Origin: Deltaproteobacteria bacterium
GTDB lineage: Bacteria; Desulfobacterota; DSM-4660; Desulfatiglandales; Desulfatiglandaceae
Direction: 5' to 3'
Assembly (NCBI GenBank): GCA_019307645.1
Contig: JAFDJF010000131.1
Coordinates: 1-6,676 of the forward strand
Length of the DNA stretch: 6,676 nucleotides
Under the pieces are notes generated by a model. It saw only the letters and a list, made by a program, of their open reading frames with translations. It was not told the origin of the DNA and ran no database searches. This document shows positions 1 through 5,998 of the stretch, one piece after another (position 1 is the stretch's first letter; every line of letters starts with the position of its first letter). Position numbers and translations under genes: made by a program.

Positions 1-139
1 AATTTCTCGCCAGATTGGTAGAACCTATCCGGGTCCACCACTAGAAGTGATGGCTTAATATCAAAGTTATATCAATATGTTATGGATGCCAGATCAGAGT
101 CTACCCTATGGGCCGGAAGTAAGAGATCCCGTCCATAAT
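1..139. other. Noncoding stretch downstream of the decarboxylase gene
   Basis: No convincing reading frame lies here. The only structure I see is a small hairpin at 35-53. Read on the minus strand it has two 8-base arms with one G-U pair around a 3-base loop. No run of T follows it on that strand, so it does not qualify as a standard intrinsic terminator, though it sits about 90 bases past the stop codon of the preceding minus-strand gene. Confidence 0.5.
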
Positions 140-1522
140 CTACTTGAAAAAACCTTTAATCTCCACCCTATCAAACAACCGGAAAGACCGTCGGACCTGG
201 CTTAACCAGTTGAACGTATAAATATAGTTCACCATGATACCGCACGATTCCTTCAGCCCTCTTGCAGAAGGATTGGCCAAAAAATTGATGTTTCTTGGTG
301 AAACAGTGGCCCCATTTCCGAGGTGGAAATTGGCAACAGGGTTTAATGGTTTTCCATGGGGATTCTTTTCGTGTGCAATGTAGTGATACGCAATTTTTTC
401 CATGGGATGTCTGATGCTTTTCCTCAGTTCATCATCCTCTACCCACGTCTTATCGGATAACACTGAGACCAGTACTGCATTGAACCGGTCGGAATCATAT
501 GCGGTTTCACCTCCCCACTCCAGGATCTTACTCACCGCCTTTTTGGAAAAAAGAGGCATAATGTCCGTATGCTTCAAGGAAAAGTCGTCGTCCTTCCCCT
601 CAAGCAGGGGCTTCAAATAACCCTGCCAATATCCGGGGACAGGGCTGAGGGTGGAAAAATTGCTTATTTTCTCATTTCCTTTTTTCAAAGAGTCAACCAC
701 CTTTCCTATCAGCATCTTTCCCAGGCCAAGCCCCGCGAGCCCATTCTGTGTATTGTTGATGGAATAAAATATTGCCGTATCGACTTTTTCTCTCTCCTCT
801 CTGCCTCCGGCCCTCGCCATAACCTCTGAAACATTTCTGGCAAGGCCCTTGGACAGTGCAACCTCAATAAACACAATGGGTTCCTGGGGAAGAAGGCGAT
901 GGTACAGGGCAAAACACCGCCGGTCCTTTCCGAGACGCTGACCCATCTCCTCGATGCTCGCCATTGGGTGTACCATATCGCTTTCTTTGATCAACGCTAT
1001 CTGGTTGTAGGCCGAATCAAGAGTGATTTCTTCCAGATATAAAAACCCTTCCTGAAACCACATCTCAAAGAGAAATATAATATCAGAATCAAGTGGCCTC
1101 AGATCAAGTTTGGAAAAGCGCTGGATAGTGAGCAGATCACCTCTAAAATCAAGCAGGAATTTCAATCCGCCGGGAGAGTAAGAAATTTTCTGGAAAAGCT
1201 TCAGGCGGGGAGAATAAAAGCGATTCCTGACCTCCGACAGCAGGGCAAACCATTGAGGATCATCCTGCCCGCATTTCATTAAGGCATCCATATAGGGTTC
1301 CATCTCCGTCCTGGGCACCTCTATCTGTTCAATGACGGCCCTGAAAAGCCCTTCTTTCTCGTTCTCTTCCATGGAAAAATAAAGGAGCTTAATCTTCTGA
1401 AACAGTTGGTCAAACTGCGCGTCATCTTCTCTAAGCGCCTGAAAAGCTTTCAGGCATTCCTCAATCAGCCTCTGGTTGACGTCCGTCAACTCATTTTCCT
1501 TTTTTTTTGTATCTACATCCAT
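140..1522 (-). CDS. Malonyl-CoA decarboxylase
   Basis: This 460-residue protein matches the malonyl-CoA decarboxylase (MCD/MLYCD) family, which converts malonyl-CoA to acetyl-CoA and CO2 in the cytoplasm of bacteria. A helical N-terminal region (about 1-175) contains the family-like stretch ISYSPGGLKFLLDFRGDLL near 113-131. The catalytic GNAT-like domain follows: RRCFALYHRLLPQEPIVFIEVAL (about 201-223), AIFYSINNTQNGL (250-262), FSTLSPVPG (289-297) and LNPVANFHLGNGA (393-405). By alignment from memory with human MCD, S293 and H400 correspond to the catalytic Ser329 and His423. The C-terminal RGLKESCGIMVNYIY block is also family-typical. The ATG start has AGGAG five bases upstream (1528-1532); the stop is TAG. 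The gene lies 151 bases behind uvrB on the same strand and may be cotranscribed or have its own promoter. No matB, malonate transporter or matR is visible next to it. The family call is firm; the physiological role is inferred. Confidence 0.93.
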   Translation of the reverse strand: MDVDTKKKENELTDVNQRLIEECLKAFQALREDDAQFDQLFQKIKLLYFSMEENEKEGLFRAVIEQIEVPRTEMEPYMDALMKCGQDDPQWFALLSEVRNRFYSPRLKLFQKISYSPGGLKFLLDFRGDLLTIQRFSKLDLRPLDSDIIFLFEMWFQEGFLYLEEITLDSAYNQIALIKESDMVHPMASIEEMGQRLGKDRRCFALYHRLLPQEPIVFIEVALSKGLARNVSEVMARAGGREEREKVDTAIFYSINNTQNGLAGLGLGKMLIGKVVDSLKKGNEKISNFSTLSPVPGYWQGYLKPLLEGKDDDFSLKHTDIMPLFSKKAVSKILEWGGETAYDSDRFNAVLVSVLSDKTWVEDDELRKSIRHPMEKIAYHYIAHEKNPHGKPLNPVANFHLGNGATVSPRNINFLANPSARGLKESCGIMVNYIYTFNWLSQVRRSFRLFDRVEIKGFFK

Positions 1523-1548
1523 TTCTTCTCCTGATTAGTTGGGAGAAA

Positions 1549-1575
1549 GGGTCCAAGGGGTCCAGGGGTCCCCTT
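1549..1575. repeat. 8-base tandem GGGGTCCA repeat with overlapping hairpin
   Basis: Three near-identical 8-base units, GGGTCCAA, GGGGTCCA and GGGGTCCC, lie head to tail at 1549-1572. The overlapping segments AAGGGG (1555-1560) and CCCCTT (1570-1575) are exact reverse complements around a 9-base spacer, so the block could form a hairpin on either strand. It sits just upstream of the decarboxylase ribosome-binding site. No T-run follows, so I treat it as a short intergenic repeat and not as a terminator. Its function is unknown. Confidence 0.6.
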
Positions 1576-1673
1576 GAATCCTTCATTTAGATCAACTCTT
1601 TTAGAGATGAACCATAAAATTTAACCCGTTGATTCATTACTTCTGAACAAAGGATGTTCGACAGTCTCTGGGT

Positions 1674-3668
1674 TCACCCAAATGTCAGCAACTCAAATTC
1701 TTTATTCTCGATCTCTTTTATCTGGTCCCTTAACAGTATTGCCTCCTCAAATTCAAGCCTTTTTGATGCCTCTTTCATCCTTGCGGTAAGATCCTTAATC
1801 ATCTCGGAAAGACGTTCAAGGCTCATGTACTCACCTGCCTCTTCTGCCACGGCCGGTACCGTCACATAGTCGGCCTCATATGCAGATCCCAGAATGTCAT
1901 CAATGTTTTTTTGTATGGATGAGGGTGTGATATTATGGGTCTCATTGTATGCCAACTGGATCTTGCGCCGCCTGCGGCTTTCATCCATTGCCCTTTTCAT
2001 GGAATCGGTTACACGATCCGCGTAGAACACCACCCTCCCGTTTATATTTCTGGCCGTTCTGCCACAGGTCTGAATAAGAGATCTTTCCGATCGGAGAAAA
2101 CCTTCCTTGTCCGCATCGAGTATGGCCACAAGAGAGACCTCCGGAAGATCCAGTCCCTCCCGCAAGAGATTGATGCCCACCAGGACATCGAAAATCCCCA
2201 GTCGAAGGTCCCTGATGATCTCCATTCTCTCGATAGTTTTGATATCAGAGTGCATATATCGAACATTCACTCCCAGGTCCGAATAGTATTCTGTCAAATC
2301 CTCGGCCATTCTCTTTGTCAAAGTAGTCACAAGGACGCGCTCTTTTCGTTCCACCCTTTCTCTGATCCATCCCAGCAGGTCATCCACCTGGTTCGAAGCC
2401 GGCCGGACTTCTATCTCGGGGTCTGTCAGCCCGGTGGGCCGGATAATCTGCTCTGCGGTCACCTGGGATTTTTCCAGTTCATAAGGCCCGGGGGTTGCGG
2501 AAACATAAACCGTCTGCTTGACCTTTGAATCGAACTCCTCAAACCTCAAGGGTCTGTTATCCAGGGCAGAAGGCAGACGGAACCCGTAATCAACCAGGGT
2601 CTCTTTTCTGGATCTGTCGCCCCGATACATGCCGTGGAGCTGCGGGATCGTGATGTGGCTTTCATCAATAATGACCAGCAAGTCCTTTGGAAAATACTCG
2701 ATAAGGGTCGGCGGAGGCGCACCGGGTGCTCTCCCGGTCAGGTGCCGGGAGTAATTCTCGATCCCGTGGCAATAGCCCATCTCGATCATCATTTCCATGT
2801 CAAACCTTGTGCGTTCTTCAATTCGCTGGGCTTCGATCAGCTTGCTCTGTGTATGGAGATACTGAACCCGTTCTTCAAGCTCCTCCGTGATCTGCCGAAT
2901 GGCCCTTTCCCTGATGGCAGTGGTTGTTACATAGTGTGTGGCCGGATAGATTGTGATCCGGTTAAGTGCCCTTATGGTCTTTCCGGTCAGGGGATCTATT
3001 TCCTGAATGGATTCTACTTCATCGCCAAAAAAGCCTATGCGCACGGCCCGTTTCTCTTCGTGAACAGGATAAATATCCAGAACATCCCCTCGAACACGAA
3101 ACCTGCCCCTGTAAAAATCAATGTCACCCCGATCATAGTGGATCTCTACCAGCTTTTTGATGGCATCTTCTCTTGACAGCACGCCATCCTTTTCGACGTA
3201 AAGGAGCATATCCTGGTAGGCCTCGGGCGAACCCAAACCATAGATGCACGAAACACTGGCAACAATGATTACGTCATCCCGGTCAAGAAGGGATCTGGTG
3301 GCGGCGTGTCGCATTTTATCTATCTTCTCATTGATTGAAGAGTCTTTCTGAATATAGGTGTCTGACTGGGGGATGTACGCTTCAGGCTGGTAATAGTCGT
3401 AATAACTGACGAAATACTCAACAGCGTTATTGGGGAAAAGGTTCTTGAACTCCCCGTACAGTTGAGCGGCCAGGGTCTTATTGGGAGCAATAACCAGCGT
3501 GGTTTTTTGTACTGCGGCAATGACATTCGCCATGGTAAAGGTCTTGCCGGAACCGGTAACACCGAGCAGGACCTGATGTTCCAGGCCTTTTTTCACCCCT
3601 TTGGTAAGGGCCTCAATTGCGCCGGGCTGGTCTCCGCATGGCACAAGGTCTGTTATGATCTCAAACAT
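1674..3668 (-). CDS. uvrB: UvrABC excinuclease subunit B
   Basis: UvrB is the damage-verifying, DNA-loading helicase-like subunit of bacterial nucleotide excision repair. It receives damaged DNA from UvrA and then recruits UvrC. The 664-residue length fits the family. From the N-terminus: GDQPGAI (12-18), Walker A GVTGSGKT (36-43, K42), the aromatic beta-hairpin start [10 protein letters not shown] (89-98), Walker B DESH (335-338), SATPG (390-394), the helicase motif REGLDLPE (503-510), and motif [11 protein letters not shown] (533-541) with both arginines kept (R537, R540). A C-terminal UVR motif (about 617-655, [13 protein letters not shown]) is the UvrC/UvrA contact region. I chose the ATG at 3668 because UvrB proteins begin close to the F-x-(I/L)-x-(S/T)-D-x-x-P-x-GDQP block and GGAG precedes it by five bases. 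An upstream in-frame ATG at 3713 would add 15 unrelated residues from inside cysS. The gene overlaps the cysS stop by 8 bases, implying translational coupling. Motif VI has C and T where I and A are usual. Confidence 0.97.
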   Translation of the reverse strand: MFEIITDLVPCGDQPGAIEALTKGVKKGLEHQVLLGVTGSGKTFTMANVIAAVQKTTLVIAPNKTLAAQLYGEFKNLFPNNAVEYFVSYYDYYQPEAYIPQSDTYIQKDSSINEKIDKMRHAATRSLLDRDDVIIVASVSCIYGLGSPEAYQDMLLYVEKDGVLSREDAIKKLVEIHYDRGDIDFYRGRFRVRGDVLDIYPVHEEKRAVRIGFFGDEVESIQEIDPLTGKTIRALNRITIYPATHYVTTTAIRERAIRQITEELEERVQYLHTQSKLIEAQRIEERTRFDMEMMIEMGYCHGIENYSRHLTGRAPGAPPPTLIEYFPKDLLVIIDESHITIPQLHGMYRGDRSRKETLVDYGFRLPSALDNRPLRFEEFDSKVKQTVYVSATPGPYELEKSQVTAEQIIRPTGLTDPEIEVRPASNQVDDLLGWIRERVERKERVLVTTLTKRMAEDLTEYYSDLGVNVRYMHSDIKTIERMEIIRDLRLGIFDVLVGINLLREGLDLPEVSLVAILDADKEGFLRSERSLIQTCGRTARNINGRVVFYADRVTDSMKRAMDESRRRRKIQLAYNETHNITPSSIQKNIDDILGSAYEADYVTVPAVAEEAGEYMSLERLSEMIKDLTARMKEASKRLEFEEAILLRDQIKEIENKEFELLTFG

Positions 3669-5139
3669 CGAGTCTCCAGGTCGTCCCTTGTGCCCCGTCT
3701 TCCAGAACGACACCCATTTCTTTCAGACGATCGCGGATCTCATCGGCCTTTGCCCATTCCTTTTCCTCCCTTGCAGTGGCTCTGTCTTTTATCATTTTTT
3801 CGATTTCAGAGGGATCGAAGCGCTCTTTTTCAAGTGGGGTTGACAACTCGTCAAAAAACTGTGCCGGACTTTCCTCGAAAAGACCCAGAACACGGCCGGC
3901 AAGAGACAGATTACGCCGGTCATTTATAAGCCTTCGGCGGGTAGGCTCGTCAACGGGACCCGTATATGAATCCAGCAGTTTATTCATTTCCCTGACCTTC
4001 TCAAACATCAGGCCAATGGCACCTGCCGTATTCAGGTCCTCATCCATTGCGTCAACAAACTGTTGGATAAACGGAGCATGCGTCAAACCTGCCGGCTGTC
4101 CCTCTGAAAGAAATGCCTCAGGGATATCTTCGGTCTCCTCCTGAAAATCCAGTACATCATTGATCCTCTGGAACGTCCTGTAGATTCGAACAAGGCCGGA
4201 TTGCATGGCATTAACGGCGCTTTGGGAAAAGTCTATGGGGCTTCTGTAATGTTTGGAGAGCAGGAACAGCCGGAGCACCTGCGGATGATGACTCTCAAGA
4301 GCGTCCCTGATGGTTAAAAAATTCCCCAGTGATTTGGACATTTTTTCCGCTTCGATTGTGACGAACCCGTTGTGAACCCAATACCTGGCAAACTCGCCGC
4401 CATTGGCCCCTATGGACTGGGCCCTTTCATTTTCGTGGTGGGGAAAGAGGAGGTCCTTGCCACCGCCATGAATATCAAAACTGGTGCCAAGGTAATGATT
4501 GCTCATTACGGAACACTCCAGATGCCAACCGGGTCTTCCCGAACCCCAGGGACTGTTCCACTGGGGCTCCCCTGGTTTCGAGCCCTTCCAGAGCACAAAG
4601 TCCATGGGATGTCTTTTCTTCTCATCCACGGCAATCCGGCTGCCTGGCTGCATATCCTCAAGTTTTCTTCCCGAAAGTTCCCCGTACCCCTTAAAGCTTT
4701 CAACGGAAAAAAAGACATCCCTGCCCTCCTGATATGCATGCCCCCGATCCAGCAGTGCCGTGATCATTTCGATCATGCCATCGATGTGCTCCGTAGCCCT
4801 GGGTTCCACATCGGCATTTAGTACCCCGAGCCTGCCCATGTCTTCGTGAAAGGCATCAATATACTCCTGAGCAAGAACGCTGATCTCTTTTCCCCGCTCG
4901 TTTGCCCTGCTAATAATCTTGTCATCCACGTCGGTAAAATTCCTGACATATGTCACATCAAAGCCCCTTGCCCTCAAATACCTGACCAGGACATCAAACA
5001 CGATGGCTGATCGGGCATGGCCGATGTGACAAAGATCGTAAACGGTTACTCCGCAGACATAGATGCTGATGGATCCTTCCTTAAATGGTACAAAATCTTT
5101 TTTCTTGCGGGTTGCTGTATTATATAATCTAAGTGACAC
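3661..5139 (-). CDS. cysS: Cysteinyl-tRNA synthetase (class I)
   Basis: This cytoplasmic enzyme charges tRNA-Cys with cysteine using ATP. The 492-residue protein has the expected class I architecture. YVCGVTVYD contains zinc ligand C29. The signature HIGH is at 38-41, followed by NFTDVDDKI (67-75). The other zinc ligands are C209 (in HLECS), H234 and E238 (in PHHENE), matching the Cys28/Cys209/His234/Glu238 set of the E. coli enzyme. KMSKS is at 266-270. A helical C-terminal tRNA-binding part (about 300-492) ends in [19 protein letters not shown], typical of the family. The start codon is GTG, supported by GAGGAG seven bases upstream (5147-5152); the first residues MSLRLYNT fit the usual N-terminus. 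The stop TGA overlaps the uvrB start. The upstream side is noncoding and repeat-rich, so this is the first gene of the cysS-uvrB unit. I did not find a clear promoter. Confidence 0.97.
   Translation of the reverse strand: MSLRLYNTATRKKKDFVPFKEGSISIYVCGVTVYDLCHIGHARSAIVFDVLVRYLRARGFDVTYVRNFTDVDDKIISRANERGKEISVLAQEYIDAFHEDMGRLGVLNADVEPRATEHIDGMIEMITALLDRGHAYQEGRDVFFSVESFKGYGELSGRKLEDMQPGSRIAVDEKKRHPMDFVLWKGSKPGEPQWNSPWGSGRPGWHLECSVMSNHYLGTSFDIHGGGKDLLFPHHENERAQSIGANGGEFARYWVHNGFVTIEAEKMSKSLGNFLTIRDALESHHPQVLRLFLLSKHYRSPIDFSQSAVNAMQSGLVRIYRTFQRINDVLDFQEETEDIPEAFLSEGQPAGLTHAPFIQQFVDAMDEDLNTAGAIGLMFEKVREMNKLLDSYTGPVDEPTRRRLINDRRNLSLAGRVLGLFEESPAQFFDELSTPLEKERFDPSEIEKMIKDRATAREEKEWAKADEIRDRLKEMGVVLEDGAQGTTWRLDV
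3674..3677 (-). promoter_or_regulatory. uvrB ribosome-binding site inside cysS
   Basis: GGAG on the minus strand lies five bases before the ATG at 3668, within the last codons of cysS. It selects this start over the in-frame ATG at 3713. Because stop and start overlap in ATGTTTGA, ribosomes finishing cysS are well placed to begin uvrB. Confidence 0.75.
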
Positions 5140-5205
5140 CTGTTAGCTCCTCGTTATTTCAGTAAAATGTTGGATATCGGACACCCGGACCCGTGGCCGG
5201 ACGCC

Positions 5206-5377
5206 AGGAGGTTGTCCGAGAATAGCAATTTTTTCCAAAATCGAGGAATGCCCGAAAAAATTCCCACAGGCATCTAGTTGATATTCCGAGGATAATTTTT
5301 TTGGGCATGACCTGTCTGCGTGCAATGCACAGGCAGGCAAAGAGTTTGGGGGAAAGGGCATTCTCGGACAGCCTCCT
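5206..5377 (+). repeat. Structured inverted-repeat element (MITE-like or RNA fold)
   Basis: The ends are inverted repeats: 5206-5223 and 5360-5377 pair over 18 bases with one U-G (5212-5371), sharing the core TGTCCGAGAAT. Inside, 5229-5239 can pair with 5345-5355 (11 pairs, three of them U-G). Two hairpins sit within: 5248-5262 with 5294-5308 (15 pairs, one G-U; ATGCCCGAAAAAATT against AATTTTTTTGGGCAT), and 5311-5337 (a 7-pair stem with one U-G, a 2-base bulge, then GTGC-AAT-GCAC). The whole is a closed outer stem with two branches. Every noncanonical pair within these stems is G-U on the plus strand and would be A-C on the minus strand. It contains no transposase and I see no clear target-site duplication. 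A nonautonomous mobile element is the simplest reading; a plus-strand structured RNA is the alternative. The pairing is visible in the sequence; the class is inference. Confidence 0.72.
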
Positions 5378-5404
5378 AGGGAAAGAAGATTATATTAGAA
5401 TCCT

Positions 5405-5419
5405 CCTTTATAATAAAGG
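5405..5419. repeat. Perfect AT-rich hairpin CCTTTA-TAA-TAAAGG
   Basis: Two exact 6-base arms flank a 3-base loop. On the plus strand it lies 27 bases past the structured element and is followed only by CTTAATTT, a weak T tract, so it could be a poor terminator for plus-strand transcription. It could equally be part of a regulatory site. It contains TATAAT on the plus strand (5409-5414), but no matching -35 is seen. Confidence 0.4.
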
Positions 5420-5498
5420 CTTAATTTCAGAGTTATCGACTACCTGTTCCAGGCTTTGATCTTTTTTGAGCATTGTAGTACCGTGAATGTAACCGTTC

Positions 5499-5644
5499 AG
5501 GTTGTTTAGGCTGTAGGCTGAAGACTATTAGTAAAAGGTCGAACGTAACACACATGGGGTTCCTATTACTTCATTATTGTAACACCGTGTTATTCCTGGA
5601 AGAAAATTTCCGGTTTTCCCCTTCAGCCTTCAGTCTAAACACCT
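5499..5644. repeat. Second inverted-repeat unit with CTTCAGCCT arms
   Basis: The segment 5499-5523 is the reverse complement of 5621-5644 over about 23 pairs, with one mismatch (5514/5630), one wobble (5510/5634) and one unpaired base (5502). The arms contain CTTCAGCCT and CTAAACA. The right arm overlaps a direct repeat of CCTTCAGCCT at 5620-5629 and 5642-5651, and the left arm has AGGCTG twice. The 97-base interior shows no reading frame of note. This may be another small nonautonomous repeat or two copies of a dispersed intergenic motif in opposite orientation. No transposase or target duplication is seen. Confidence 0.65.
5580..5592. promoter_or_regulatory. Operator-like palindrome TAACAC-C-GTGTTA
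   Basis: This is a perfect 13-base palindrome with a single-base centre. The half-site GTAACAC recurs at 5545-5551 in the same orientation as the left half (5579-5585), 34 bases away. Short perfect dyads with a repeated half-site are typical of dimeric repressor binding. It lies about 150 bases upstream of the plus-strand zinc-ribbon gene and inside the second inverted-repeat unit, so it could instead be structural. No regulator gene is visible nearby. Confidence 0.3.
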
Positions 5645-5744
5645 TCAGCCTGACTAGGAGAGTAGTTACCCGTGAACGAGTAAGAACATCCTTATCATAT
5701 GACATCTGCAAACAAATATTCAGAGATTGACAGCGAGGGAAAAA

Positions 5745-5957
5745 ATGAAAAGCCTGATTTGTCCCAACTGTGGTTGTATCGCACACATACCGGAGCGATT
5801 AGAGGAACATATCAAAGAGCACAATAATTGCGAGATGTGTGGAAGCGGAGCGTATCTGTATGACGGAGAGGTGGAACCGCTTTCTTTCCCAAAAGGAAAA
5901 GACCGCTCAAAAGGGGCCTCCGGAGGAGCGCACGGGGACACTGATACATCCCATTGA
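5745..5957 (+). CDS. Small zinc-ribbon protein of unknown function
   Basis: I do not recognise this 70-residue protein. It has two cysteine knuckles, CPNCG (C6, C9) and CEMCG (C29, C32), spaced as in a small treble-clef or zinc-ribbon fold that would hold one zinc ion. Between them is a charged, His-rich helix (RLEEHIKEHNN); C11 is an additional cysteine. After about residue 48 the tail becomes Gly/Ser/Lys/Asp-rich and probably disordered. There is no signal peptide or membrane segment, so it is likely cytoplasmic. The ATG at 5745 is preceded by GAGGGA (5735-5740) at good spacing; an in-frame TTG at 5727 would place that site inside the coding region and is less likely. It is the only plus-strand gene here, isolated between the repeat-rich gap and a convergent radical SAM gene. 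That it is a real gene is supported by the paired Cys motifs and the ribosome-binding site; its role is unknown. Confidence 0.72.
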   Translation: MKSLICPNCGCIAHIPERLEEHIKEHNNCEMCGSGAYLYDGEVEPLSFPKGKDRSKGASGGAHGDTDTSH

Positions 5958-5998
5958 CGGCTAACTCTCAAGTTCAAGGGTTCACGGTTAGAACATTT
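5958..5998. repeat. Convergent intergenic repeat GTTCAAGGGTTCA with dyad
   Basis: The 41 bases between two convergent stop codons contain CTAAC (5961-5965) and its exact reverse complement GTTAG (5987-5991). Between them lies the near-tandem sequence AAGTTCAAGGGTTCACGG. The stem is short and the loop is 21 bases, so a bidirectional terminator is possible but weak. The motif resembles the GGGTCC repeat block at 1549-1575 in style (GG-TC-A units of about 8 bases), although the two are not identical. Confidence 0.4.

Larger units (their letters stand above)
5140..5744. other. 605-base repeat-rich noncoding gap upstream of cysS
   Basis: No credible gene lies here; the open frames are short and lack family features, and the longest (5143-5361, minus) mostly overlays the inverted-repeat element. 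From left to right the gap holds the cysS ribosome-binding site (5147-5152), three CGGAC copies (5178-5202), a structured inverted-repeat element (5206-5377), a perfect hairpin (5405-5419), a second inverted-repeat unit (5499-5644) with an operator-like palindrome (5580-5592), and the 5' leader of the small plus-strand gene. Promoters for cysS (minus) and the small gene (plus) should lie here, but I see no convincing -35/-10 pair for either. Confidence 0.7.

Noticed and set aside
1935..2528. 197-residue plus-strand open frame opposite uvrB
   Set aside because: It lies wholly antisense to a conserved gene, has no recognisable domain and fits the shadow pattern of uvrB codons.
2634..3176. 180-residue plus-strand open frame opposite uvrB
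   Set aside because: Again antisense to conserved uvrB motifs with no family features of its own.
3669..3713. Longer uvrB from the ATG at 3713
   Set aside because: The 15 extra residues read cysS sequence in another frame and do not match the UvrB N-terminus; the ATG at 3668 has a ribosome-binding site at correct spacing.
5143..5361. 72-residue minus-strand open frame upstream of cysS
   Set aside because: It mostly overlays the inverted-repeat element, ends right before cysS and shows no domain; I treat it as a chance frame in a repeat.
5389..5394. Minus-strand TATAAT as a -10 for cysS
   Set aside because: The region 16-18 bases upstream reads TTTATT or similar and not TTGACA, and AT-rich DNA yields such hexamers by chance.
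5443..5467. Possible plus-strand intrinsic terminator (CCTG-TTC-CAGG then a T-run)
   Set aside because: The stem is only four pairs and the T-run starts eight bases later, too weak and too distant.
5727..5744. TTG start for the small zinc-ribbon gene
   Set aside because: The GAGGGA ribosome-binding site lies inside this extension and points to the ATG at 5745.
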